Assembly (NCBI GenBank): GCA_021782525.1
Contig: JAJXUY010000001.1
Coordinates: 1-30,119 of the forward strand
Direction of reading: 5' to 3'
Origin: Acidobacteriota bacterium
GTDB lineage: Bacteria; Acidobacteriota; Thermoanaerobaculia; Thermoanaerobaculales; Thermoanaerobaculaceae
DNA length: 30,119 nt
Shown here piece by piece: positions 16,002 to 23,461 of this stretch (position 1 is the stretch's first letter; the number at the start of each line of letters is the position of its first letter). The position numbers and the translations under genes were made by a program. The notes beneath the pieces were generated by a model, which saw nothing but the letters and a program-made list of their open reading frames with translations, made no database searches and was not told the DNA's origin.

Positions 16002-18134
16002 ATGTGCGAGCAGTGGATGCGGTGTCCGGCCTTGGCCCTGTTCCTGGTCCTGGCGGCGGCCACCGGCGCCGCAGGGCCGCCCGACGAGCCGTCCGACGTG
16101 TGCAGCCGCGCCAAGGCCGCGCGGCTGGCTGCGCGCCCCGCCTCGATGGCCGCCGGGCGCCTCGATCTTCCACCGGACCCGTACGCCGATGACACCGACG
16201 TGCTCCACTACCTCCTCGACATCGAGGTGAGACCCGCTCAGCTCTGGCTCGGCGGCTCGAACACCCTGGAGATCAGGGTCGTCACGGAAGCGCTGCGGGC
16301 GTTTCGCTTCCGCCTCCACGATGTTCTCTCCGTCAAGAGGGTCACGGTCGACGGCACCGTCGCGGCCTGGCGGCGGCTAGACGGCACCACGGTCGAGGTG
16401 ACCCTGCCGAAGCAGTACTCGACCGGGGACGTGCTCGACCTCGAGGTCGAGTACGAGGGCTACCCCCAGACCGTCTGGGGGAGGTCCATCATCTTCGGCA
16501 CCCATGCCGGGCAGCCGGTCGTGGGGACTTTGAGCGAGCCGTGGGCCGCGTACTCGTGGTGGCCGGTCAAGGAGGAGAATCGCGACAAGGCGACGGCGGA
16601 CCTCCTGATCACCGTTCCATCCCCGCTCGTCGCCGTGGCCAACGGCGTGCTCGTCGACACCGCCTCCGTGGCGGGCGGTCGCACCCGGTATCACTGGCGG
16701 ACTGCGTACGCCACCGCGCCCTACCTGTTCGGCTTCTCGATCACCAACTACACGTCGTTCGCGGGCACGTACAACCACGACGGCAGCGCGATGCCGGTGC
16801 AATTCTTCGTGTACCCGGAGCACGACACGGCCGACAACCGCCTGATGTGGTCCCAGAGCGTCGCGATGCTCGGGGTCTTCGCGGACCTCTTCGGCCTGTA
16901 CCCCTTCGTCGGCGAGAAGTACGGCATCTACGAGGCACCGTTCACGGGCGGCATGGAGCACCAGACGATCTCCGGGCAGGGCGGCTTCCCCGCCTTCGCC
17001 ACCTCGCTGACCTCGCACGAGCTGGCGCACCAGTGGTGGGGGGACATGGTCACCTGCGCCACCTGGCACGACATCTGGCTCAGCGAGGGCTTTGCGACGT
17101 ACGCGGAGGCGCTGTGGCTGGAGCACAGGACCGGCAGCACCGGCGCGCCGGCGCTCAAGGATGCGATGGCGGCCCGCAGGCCGACGTCGGTGGACGGCAG
17201 TGTGTACGTCTTCGACGTGTCCAACTTGAGCCGCATCTTCTCGCGCGACTACTCCTATCTGAAGGCCGCCTGGGTGCTGCACATGCTGCGGCACGTGATC
17301 GGTGACGCGCGCTTCTTCGCGCTCCTGAGGAGCTACCGTGCGAGCTTCGCCTTTGGCACCGTGACGACGGAGGAGTTCAAGGCGCTTGCGGAGGCCGCCT
17401 GCGGCCGTTCGCTGACCTGGTTCTTCGACCGCTGGGTGTACGGGTCCGGCGCGCCCGCCTACGCGCTGGGTTGGCAGAACGTGACGGCCGCGGGCAGGAG
17501 CTACGTCGAGGTGCACATCGAGCAGACGCAGGCCGCTCCGGCGCCAGTGTTCCCGATGCCTATCGACATGGTCGCCAAGGGTGCCGGAGGCGACGCCGGA
17601 TTCGTCGTCTGGAACGGCGAACGCAGCCAGCACTTCCTGCTCGCGGTCGACACAGCGGTCGACTCCCTTGCGCTCGATCCGGGGGGGTGGGTGCTGAACC
17701 TGGGGATCGCCGCCGTGGGGTTCACTCCCGGCCCGGCCAAGATCGTCGCGACCTTCCCCGCGCCCGGGGCGAGCGTGGGCGTGGGAGACGTCTTGCGGAT
17801 CGAGGTGACCTTCCACAAGGGCGTGCTCGTGCAGGCGTCGCACTTCGCACTCGTGGACGCGAACGGCCACACCGTGGCGTGCGACTTTGCCTACGATGAG
17901 GCGTCCCACAAGGTCACGCTCACGCCGCGAGCCGCCCTGGCGCTGGGCGCCTACACGCTCAGCGTCAGCGACTCGATCAGGGACGCCGAGAGCGGCCTGG
18001 CGCTGGACGGGGAGATCCTCGGGACGGCAGGGACCGCCGCGCTGCCGAGTGGCGATGGCGTCCCGGGCGGCACGGCAGTGATCCGCTTCACGGTGCTGCG
18101 CCCGCCGCGCCGGCACCTGCGGGCGGCTCCCTAG
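16002..18134 (+). CDS. Secreted M1-family metallopeptidase with C-terminal Ig-like domain
   Basis: About 710 residues. A signal peptide (MRCPALALFLVLAAATG, best core start at nt 16017) leads to an N-terminal M1 beta domain. The substrate-binding GGMEH at 316-320 replaces GAMEN. The zinc site is HELAH (339-343) with the third ligand Glu362 in WLSEGFATYAE, the exact HExxH-x18-E spacing. A candidate catalytic Tyr419 lies in SYLKAAW. The catalytic part ends near 560. Residues about 575-690 form a Big_5/SbsA-like Ig domain (PGPAKIVATFPAPGASV onward). It should release N-terminal residues from peptides outside the cytoplasm. The start is uncertain: GTG 15993, ATG 16002 and ATG 16017 are all in frame without a good ribosome site. 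Confidence 0.9.
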   Translation: MCEQWMRCPALALFLVLAAATGAAGPPDEPSDVCSRAKAARLAARPASMAAGRLDLPPDPYADDTDVLHYLLDIEVRPAQLWLGGSNTLEIRVVTEALRAFRFRLHDVLSVKRVTVDGTVAAWRRLDGTTVEVTLPKQYSTGDVLDLEVEYEGYPQTVWGRSIIFGTHAGQPVVGTLSEPWAAYSWWPVKEENRDKATADLLITVPSPLVAVANGVLVDTASVAGGRTRYHWRTAYATAPYLFGFSITNYTSFAGTYNHDGSAMPVQFFVYPEHDTADNRLMWSQSVAMLGVFADLFGLYPFVGEKYGIYEAPFTGGMEHQTISGQGGFPAFATSLTSHELAHQWWGDMVTCATWHDIWLSEGFATYAEALWLEHRTGSTGAPALKDAMAARRPTSVDGSVYVFDVSNLSRIFSRDYSYLKAAWVLHMLRHVIGDARFFALLRSYRASFAFGTVTTEEFKALAEAACGRSLTWFFDRWVYGSGAPAYALGWQNVTAAGRSYVEVHIEQTQAAPAPVFPMPIDMVAKGAGGDAGFVVWNGERSQHFLLAVDTAVDSLALDPGGWVLNLGIAAVGFTPGPAKIVATFPAPGASVGVGDVLRIEVTFHKGVLVQASHFALVDANGHTVACDFAYDEASHKVTLTPRAALALGAYTLSVSDSIRDAESGLALDGEILGTAGTAALPSGDGVPGGTAVIRFTVLRPPRRHLRAAP

Positions 18135-18139
18135 TGGGC

Positions 18140-18201
18140 TGCGGGCGGCCGCCTCACGGCCGCAAGGTCGCTCTTGACGGTCCGTCCGCCGGCCGCCCGC
18201 A
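18140..18201. terminator. 12-bp inverted repeat with a competing inner stem between convergent genes
   Basis: TGCGGGCGGCCG (18140-18151) is perfectly complementary to CGGCCGCCCGCA (18190-18201), with 38 nt between. The left arm can also pair with CGGCCGC (18157-18163) in a 7-bp stem with a 5-nt loop, so two exclusive structures exist. It lies just after the peptidase stop and before the SGNH gene stop at 18223, so it could act as a bidirectional terminator. No T-tract is present. Confidence 0.5.
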
Positions 18202-18222
18202 CCGGGGCTTCTATTAGGAGTC

Positions 18223-19470
18223 CTATCGCGGTATCGGATTGCGGGCTTCAAGCCGGCGCAGTGCGTCGGAGACCACGCGAGCAATCACGAGGTGCCCCGC
18301 CGCCGAGGGATGGCCGTCGGAGTCTGCGGGGTAGATCGGGGCATGGCGTGGCACCTCCTCGGAGAGCGTGGCCGTGGCATCGACGTACGCGATCGCGTCG
18401 GCCGAGAGGAAGCCCTCGACATCCGCCTTGACCCGGTCCTCGACGTCGCAGAGGCGAGTGAGCGCCGGCGGCATCTCGGTCCCGCACCTCCGGAGGTACC
18501 GGCAGTACACCCGTTCCTTGGTCGGGATGAGGACCACGAGCAGGCGGGTGCCGTGGGCCTTCGCGCTGTGGTTCATCGCCGCGAACGCACGCTTCGTGAT
18601 CCCCAGTCCCTCGTGAATCTCGGGACGGCGGGCGTCCAGCGCCGAGAGCCGCCGCTGCGGCGTGAATATGGTGCGAACGCCGCGGTCCCCCGGATCGATC
18701 CAGACCATGCGGCTGTCCAGCGGGACCCGCGCCGCCAGCCGGTCCTGCTCGAGCAGCGCCAGGCGCTGGAAGACGCGGAGCCGCAGGAAACCGTACAGGA
18801 CGCTCCTCCTCGCCAGCCAATCCCGCACTGCGCCCAGGTTCTTTCGCGGCTCGCGGCCATCCCGCTCACTCTCGCCGGGCAGCGGAGTCGCAGCAGATGC
18901 CGTCTCCCGCCAGCCGTACCAGTAGGGCCGCTGGTGGGCCGCGCGGTGGGCATCGGCCATGTCGTTGCCAAGGTAGAGGGCCACCAACAGCACTCGGGGT
19001 CGGAGTCGGAGGGCCTCGTGCTCCGCCAGGTACAGCTCTTCGAGTGGACCGAATCCGCCGAGCGCCATGCTGTACACAGGCTCTCGCAAGAGGCGTGCAA
19101 GTTGCTGCGGCCAGCTCTCGTCGCGGGCGACCCCGACGCCGTAGGTCTGGGAATCACCGAGGGCGACGATCCCGACCCGCTGCGGAACCTCACGGTTGCG
19201 AAAACCGAGCGCATCGTGGCCGCTGGTCTTTGGCGCAATCCTGATACCCAGAATCGGGTCCTCCACCACGCTCGCAAAAAGGTAGTCCCCCGGGTTGAGC
19301 GCGGCCCTCAGGAAGAGCTCGCCGAGAGCGAGCGCGATCAGCGTCGACACCAACAGCAAGACGGCGGGCGCTCGCACGCCGGAGCGGACCCGGCCAGGCC
19401 CACCGCGCTCCGCGCCTGCGCCCAAGGGAGCGGCAGCCCGGCGTGCCGGCGCGGGTGATCGGGCGTTCAC
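18223..19470 (-). CDS. Membrane-anchored SGNH/GDSL hydrolase-like protein
   Basis: About 415 residues. A basic, Ala/Pro-rich N-terminus is followed by one membrane helix (about 34-53, VLLLVSTLIALALGELFL). The SGNH blocks are GDSQTYG (105-111, catalytic Ser107), ALGG (136-139), LGND (167-170, Asn169) and DGHPSAAGH (385-393, His387). Anchored SGNH proteins in glycan loci often move or remove acetyl groups on exported polysaccharide (AlgJ/AlgX-like), which suits this neighbourhood. An esterase role is equally possible. The frame is open to 19716, but the extension is low-complexity. The GTG at 19470 has GACGAGG upstream and best fits. It is probably co-transcribed with the methyltransferase 268 nt upstream, or driven from the gap, where a lone TATGAT sits at 19644-19639. 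Confidence 0.82.
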   Translation of the reverse strand: MNARSPAPARRAAAPLGAGAERGGPGRVRSGVRAPAVLLLVSTLIALALGELFLRAALNPGDYLFASVVEDPILGIRIAPKTSGHDALGFRNREVPQRVGIVALGDSQTYGVGVARDESWPQQLARLLREPVYSMALGGFGPLEELYLAEHEALRLRPRVLLVALYLGNDMADAHRAAHQRPYWYGWRETASAATPLPGESERDGREPRKNLGAVRDWLARRSVLYGFLRLRVFQRLALLEQDRLAARVPLDSRMVWIDPGDRGVRTIFTPQRRLSALDARRPEIHEGLGITKRAFAAMNHSAKAHGTRLLVVLIPTKERVYCRYLRRCGTEMPPALTRLCDVEDRVKADVEGFLSADAIAYVDATATLSEEVPRHAPIYPADSDGHPSAAGHLVIARVVSDALRRLEARNPIPR

Positions 19471-19737
19471 GGGCAAGCCTCGTCGCAGTCTTCTGCGCCG
19501 CCCGCTATCGCGGCCGCGGGATCCCCGCGATGCAGCCCGCTGCGGCGAGCGGCTCCACCCGCACCTGCAGACGTGCGCTGCCGGCCGCACCCCGACCGCC
19601 ACGGTCGCACCAAGCAACTGCAGGGTTCCATTGCGACGATCATACGCCGTGCTGGGTGCGGGCGATGGGGCGGGGCGCGCGAGTGAGTGGATGCCGCATT
19701 TCCCCATCAGGCCCACGGCGAGTACTCGATGGCGGGG

Positions 19738-20484
19738 TCAGTCGCGCCGTCGAAACGTAAGGAGGTCCTTGGTCTGCTGCTCTCCCGTGAGCCAATAGGT
19801 GTCGCGTTCGAGCAACCGCGCACCTTCGAGGACGCGCGTGTAGTCGCCGAGTGTGCGCCAGCGGGTATGAGTGGTGCCGTCCGCCACGGCCGGGGCCTCC
19901 TCTTCCACGAGGTGCTCTTGGACGAGCAGGAGGCCACCCGGGCGAACCAGGGACTCCAGGGTCTCGACCGACTTCCTCCACAGAGGATCGTCGACGATAT
20001 GGAAGAGCACATCGACGCACATGACCACGTCGAACGTGCGCCCGACCCGAATCGTGTGGATCGGTCCGACCTCCCACGCGATGAGGTTGCCAGCGGTCCG
20101 GCTTCTCGCAAGCCCGACGGCGGTAGCGCTGAAGTCCCGGGCCTCAACCGTGAACCCGAGGTCGACCGCACGCTCGGTCAGCCAGCCGGTACCGCAGCCG
20201 GCGTCGAACAGCGTGAGCGCACCCATTTCCTTCGCACTTCTGAGCTGCCGGCTGAGGTGGTCCCACTTGACCTCGTAGTCGGCGATGTTGGCTTCCTCGC
20301 TCATGTGGAGCCGCCCGACACCCTCCAACGACAGGCCCCTGCTTTTGTGCCGTTGCTCCCAGTAACCCTGGGGGTCGGCATAGTAGCGGGTCGGGAACGC
20401 CTGGCGAACCGCTCGGGCCAGGCGAGACGGCAGCCCGGCGAGGCGTTGCCGAACAGCCTGCCCATTTCCGGATTGTCTCGCCAC
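19738..20484 (-). CDS. Class I SAM-dependent methyltransferase (Methyltransf_11-like)
   Basis: 248 residues. Motif I is LFDAGCGTGWLT (92-103), followed by the acidic strand-2 end VEARDFSATAV (113-123). FDVVMCVDVLFHI (151-163) and LVRPGGLLLVQE (179-190) follow, in the order of the UbiE/Methyltransf_11 fold. The N-terminal YADPQGYWEQRHKS resembles small-molecule or sugar methyltransferases. The substrate is unknown; a sugar or lipid intermediate of the nearby glycan genes is a fair guess. The frame is open to 20856, but the first 124 codons are composition noise that overlaps the promoter region of the carbamoyltransferase. The GTG at 20484 lies about 2 nt after the start point predicted from its promoter, so the mRNA may be nearly leaderless. 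Confidence 0.85.
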   Translation of the reverse strand: MARQSGNGQAVRQRLAGLPSRLARAVRQAFPTRYYADPQGYWEQRHKSRGLSLEGVGRLHMSEEANIADYEVKWDHLSRQLRSAKEMGALTLFDAGCGTGWLTERAVDLGFTVEARDFSATAVGLARSRTAGNLIAWEVGPIHTIRVGRTFDVVMCVDVLFHIVDDPLWRKSVETLESLVRPGGLLLVQEHLVEEEAPAVADGTTHTRWRTLGDYTRVLEGARLLERDTYWLTGEQQTKDLLTFRRRD

Positions 20485-20492
20485 TGCACTCG

Positions 20493-20520
20493 AGGATAGC
20501 GGTACCCGGGGCGCTGTCAA
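20493..20520 (-). promoter_or_regulatory. Sigma-70-like promoter TTGACA-N16-TATCCT for the methyltransferase gene
   Basis: On the minus strand TTGACA occupies 20520-20515 and TATCCT 20498-20493, with a 16-bp spacer. The expected start point, 6-8 nt on, is 20485-20487, next to the GTG start at 20484, predicting a leader of about 1-3 nt. No Shine-Dalgarno sequence could fit. Confidence 0.65.
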
Positions 20521-20839
20521 GGCGCCGTGATGCAATCTGTGCTCCAGGTCGGAGGTACCCCCGGAACAGGCGGTGACAAGACCAAGGAACCTGGCAGGCG
20601 TCTGCGTGCGCCCGCGGAGCTGGGCCGACGGCTGTTGTGCGCTCCTGGCCGCTACCCCAGGACTGGAGCCGCCGATCTCACGTCGGAGGAGGTGGGTCTC
20701 GCGTGGACGCAGGTCGTCGGCACAAGCTGTGGAGCGCTTTCCGAGGTTCCGAAGGGCACCCGACCGCGGTGCAGGCGGTGGTGCGAGCGGGAGAAGGGGA
20801 TCAGGTTGGGGTATAATCGCAAAAAGGGAGAATCCGGCA
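20521..20839. other. 319-nt divergent intergenic region
   Basis: It separates the methyltransferase promoter (minus) from the carbamoyltransferase start (plus). The only clear signals are the -10 at 20812-20817 and a GGGAG ribosome site near 20826. The long in-frame extension of the carbamoyltransferase through this region (from 20573) shows no family similarity, and I treat it as non-coding. Confidence 0.5.
20812..20817 (+). promoter_or_regulatory. Consensus -10 box TATAAT for the carbamoyltransferase operon
   Basis: A perfect TATAAT sits at 20812-20817 in a G-rich context. No matching -35 is seen 16-18 nt upstream (sequence there is about GGGAGA), so an activator may be needed. RNA from here would start near 20824, giving a ~16-nt leader that contains GGGAG before the GTG at 20840. 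This supports that start. Confidence 0.6.
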
Positions 20840-22669
20840 GTGAAGATTCTCGGCATATCCGCCTTCTACCACGATTCGGCGGCTGCGCTGGTCGTCGACG
20901 GCGAGATCGTCGCTGCCGCACAGGAGGAGCGGTTCACCCGCAAGAAGCACGACTTCACCTTCCCCGTGAATGCCATCCAATACTGCCTGGAGGAGGGGAG
21001 AACCCGGCCCGAGGAGCTGGACCTGGTCGGCTTCTACGACAAGCCGTTCACGAAGTTCGAGCGCCTCCTCGAGACGTACCTCGCGTTCGCGCCGACCGGC
21101 TTCTCCTCCTTCCTGAAGGCGATGCCGCTGTGGCTCAGGCAGAAGCTCTACATGCCGCGGCTGATCCGCGACGGCCTGGACGGCGGGTTCACCAAAAGGG
21201 TGGTCTTCACTGAGCACCACGAGTCGCACGCCGCCAGCGCGTTCTTCCCTTCACCGTACGACGAAGCGGCGATCCTCACGCTCGACGGGGTCGGCGAGTG
21301 GGCCACGGCCAGCTTCGGTCGCGGCCGCGGCAACCGCATCACCCTGACCCACGAAATGCACTTCCCCCACTCCTTGGGCCTGCTGTACTCGGCGTTCACG
21401 TACTTCACCGGTTTCAAGGTGAACTCGGGGGAGTACAAGTTGATGGGCCTGGCGCCATACGGTGAGCCGCGGTGGGCCGAGATGATCCTCGAGAAGATGG
21501 TCGACGTGAAGCCGGACGGCTCGATCAGGCTCGACCTCTCGTACTTCAACTACTGCCAGGGACTAACGATGACCTCGAAGAAGTTCGAGCGTTTGTTCGG
21601 TGGACCGCCCCGCAAGCCTGAGAGCCCGGTGACGCAGCGGGAGATGGACATCGCGGCCTCGATCCAGCAGGTGACCGAGGAGATCGTGCTCCGTGCGGGA
21701 CGCCACGTCCATGAGCGCACGGGGCTGCGCAACCTCTGCCTGGCCGGAGGCGTGGCTCTCAACTGCGTCGCCAACGGCCGCCTCCTCAGGGAAGGACCGT
21801 TCGACAGCGTGTGGATCCAGCCGGCGGCGGGCGACGCCGGCGGCGCCCTCGGAGCCGCCCTCTTCATCTGGTACCAGTTGCTCGGCAACGAGCGCATCGC
21901 GGGGGAACCGGACGGGCAGCGCGCGTCGCTGCTCGGGCCGCACTTTTCGGAGGAGCAGATCAAGGCTTTCCTCGATGAGAGAGGCGCGAGGTACCGTCAC
22001 TTCGACGACGAGGAAGCGTTGTGCGATTACGTGGCCGGGCTGATCGCCGGCGAGAGGGTCGTCGGGTGGCTGCAGGGCCGCATGGAGTTCGGCCCGAGGG
22101 CGCTCGGGAACCGCAGCATCCTGGGCGATGCGCGCAGTCGCCGCATGCAGTCGGTCATGAACCTCAAGATCAAGTTCCGCGAGTCGTTCCGGCCGTTCGC
22201 GCCGATCGTGCTGGCGGAGCGCATGGAGGAGTATTTCACGCTGGGCGGGCACCAGGACAGCCCGTACATGCTGCTCGTGGCGCCGTTGGCGGAGGGCAAG
22301 CGGGTCGCGGTCAGGGACGGCAACCTGCGCGGCCTCGACAAGCTGAAGGTGGTGCGCTCGCAGGTGCCGGCCGTCACTCACGTCGACCTCTCGGCGCGGC
22401 TGCAGACGGTGGACCAGCACCGCCACGGGCGGACCTACCGTCTCCTTCAGGCCTTCGAGCGCCGTACCGGGTGCCCCGTGATGATCAACACCAGCTTCAA
22501 CGTCCGCGGCGAGCCGATCGTCTGCTCGCCGGAGCACGCGCACCGGTGCTTCATGGCGACCAACATGGACGCGCTCGTGCTGGAGCGGTTCGTGCTCCTC
22601 AAGGAGGAGCAGCCCAACGCCGAGGAGCACCGGCTGGACGAGTACCTGGCGCAGTTCGCGCTGGATTAG
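20840..22669 (+). CDS. O-carbamoyltransferase (NodU/CmcH/SxtI family)
   Basis: 609 residues, the usual family length. The protein begins VKILGISAFYHDSAAAL, the standard N-terminus. The Kae1-like half carries the metal-site pattern EHHESHAASAFF (125-136). The C-terminal YrdC-like half has GRMEFGPRALGNRSILGDAR (413-432) and NTSFNVRGEPIV (550-561). The family uses carbamoyl phosphate and ATP to form carbamoyl-AMP and transfers the carbamoyl group to a hydroxyl of a sugar, antibiotic or toxin. All visible motifs are intact. It starts with GTG at 20840 behind a TATAAT box and GGGAG. The next two genes encode SxtJ-like and DUF5989-like membrane proteins, the usual partners. The acceptor is unknown; a surface glycan or lipid is likely here. 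Confidence 0.93.
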   Translation: MKILGISAFYHDSAAALVVDGEIVAAAQEERFTRKKHDFTFPVNAIQYCLEEGRTRPEELDLVGFYDKPFTKFERLLETYLAFAPTGFSSFLKAMPLWLRQKLYMPRLIRDGLDGGFTKRVVFTEHHESHAASAFFPSPYDEAAILTLDGVGEWATASFGRGRGNRITLTHEMHFPHSLGLLYSAFTYFTGFKVNSGEYKLMGLAPYGEPRWAEMILEKMVDVKPDGSIRLDLSYFNYCQGLTMTSKKFERLFGGPPRKPESPVTQREMDIAASIQQVTEEIVLRAGRHVHERTGLRNLCLAGGVALNCVANGRLLREGPFDSVWIQPAAGDAGGALGAALFIWYQLLGNERIAGEPDGQRASLLGPHFSEEQIKAFLDERGARYRHFDDEEALCDYVAGLIAGERVVGWLQGRMEFGPRALGNRSILGDARSRRMQSVMNLKIKFRESFRPFAPIVLAERMEEYFTLGGHQDSPYMLLVAPLAEGKRVAVRDGNLRGLDKLKVVRSQVPAVTHVDLSARLQTVDQHRHGRTYRLLQAFERRTGCPVMINTSFNVRGEPIVCSPEHAHRCFMATNMDALVLERFVLLKEEQPNAEEHRLDEYLAQFALD

Positions 22670-22714
22670 CGGGCGGCCTGCAGGCGCACGGCCTATCGTA
22701 CCGGGAGGCGGATC

Positions 22715-23134
22715 GTGGCGGTCATCGAGGTCAATCGCAACCCTTCCCGCCGGGAGCTGAACCAGTTCGGCGTCATCTGGCTGATCTTCTTCCTTCTCGT
22801 CGCCGCCTGGCTGCGGTTCAAGCTCGGCTCGCCGCTCGCCGCAGCGGCGCTGGCAGGGGCGGCCGTGGCGGTCCCGGCGGCGGGCTGGGCCCTGCCCGCC
22901 TTCATGCGCACGGTGTACGTGGGCCTGTCGTATCTGGCATGGCCGATCGGCTTCGCGGTCTCGCACGTCCTGCTCGCGACCGTGTACTACCTGCTCGTGA
23001 CCCCGATCGGCCTGATCATGCGGGCGGTGGGGTACGACCCGATGCACCGGCGCTTTGAGCCGAAGGCACGCAGCTACTGGATCGAGCGCGACGAGGGCGG
23101 ACGCGAGCCGCGCAGCTACTTCAGGCAGTTCTGA
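22715..23134 (+). CDS. SxtJ-like small membrane protein
   Basis: 139 residues with three or four hydrophobic segments: about 20-35, 39-58, 66-82 and 84-106. The soluble N-terminus is EVNRNPSRRELNQFG, and the C-terminus is conserved-looking and charged (YDPMHRRFEPKARSYWIERDE). This is the architecture of SxtJ, first named in saxitoxin clusters, whose homologues sit next to carbamoyltransferases. The biochemical role is unknown; it may present an acceptor or carry a product at the membrane. The GTG at 22715 has a strong GGGAGG six bases upstream. It lies 45 nt after the carbamoyltransferase gene and 11 nt before the next gene, clearly one operon. Confidence 0.83.
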   Translation: MAVIEVNRNPSRRELNQFGVIWLIFFLLVAAWLRFKLGSPLAAAALAGAAVAVPAAGWALPAFMRTVYVGLSYLAWPIGFAVSHVLLATVYYLLVTPIGLIMRAVGYDPMHRRFEPKARSYWIERDEGGREPRSYFRQF

Positions 23135-23145
23135 GGAGCACGCCG

Positions 23146-23367
23146 ATGGGTGACGAAACCAGGGACCGGAGGCCGGCGGGCGAGTCCGGGAGCTTCATCG
23201 AGGAGGCCGGTAGTGGGCAGGTCGGTTTCCTCAGGGAGCTCCTCGACTTCCTCGTGCACAACAAGAAGTGGTGGCTGACGCCGATCATCGTCGTGCTCTT
23301 GCTGCTCGCCCTCCTGATCGTGCTCGGAGGCTCGGCGGCGGCCCCGTTCATCTACGCCCTGTTCTGA
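23146..23367 (+). CDS. DUF5989-like (SxtK-position) single-span membrane protein
   Basis: 73 residues: a hydrophilic N-terminus, the conserved FLRELLDFLVHNKKWWLTPIIVV and one membrane helix (about 43-66) followed by APFIYALF. This pattern matches the DUF5989 family, which regularly follows SxtJ genes and takes the SxtK position in saxitoxin clusters. No function is known; the size suggests a membrane subunit or tether for the carbamoyltransferase. The ATG at 23146 is preceded by TGAGGAG, in which the previous stop codon forms part of the ribosome site, so the two genes are tightly coupled. Confidence 0.83.
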   Translation: MGDETRDRRPAGESGSFIEEAGSGQVGFLRELLDFLVHNKKWWLTPIIVVLLLLALLIVLGGSAAAPFIYALF

Positions 23368-23410
23368 GCCTCCGCCGCCCGCGAACATTGTGCAGGCGCC
23401 GCGAGGGGCG

Positions 23411-23445
23411 CGGAGTCACCCGTCAACGGCTCGGTGGCGACTCCG
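23411..23445. terminator. Inverted repeat between convergent genes
   Basis: CGGAGTC (23411-23417) pairs with GACTCCG (23439-23445) across a 21-nt loop, in the 94-nt gap between the DUF5989-like gene (stop 23367) and the SGNH gene (stop 23462). It could end transcription in both directions. It has no T-tract. Confidence 0.35.
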
Positions 23446-23461
23446 GGCCGGGGGCGGAACC

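Noticed and set aside
16377..18284. 635-codon minus-strand open frame opposite the M1 peptidase
   Set aside because: It is the antisense shadow of a gene with clear HExxH-x18-E motifs; its composition is Arg/Gly/His-rich and it has no recognisable motif.
20573..20839. 89-codon N-terminal extension of the carbamoyltransferase
   Set aside because: The family N-terminus begins exactly at the GTG at 20840, which has its own -10 box and ribosome site; the extension would include the promoter.
21563..23047. 494-codon minus-strand open frame opposite the carbamoyltransferase
   Set aside because: Shadow of a well-supported plus-strand gene in high-GC DNA; His/Arg-rich noise.
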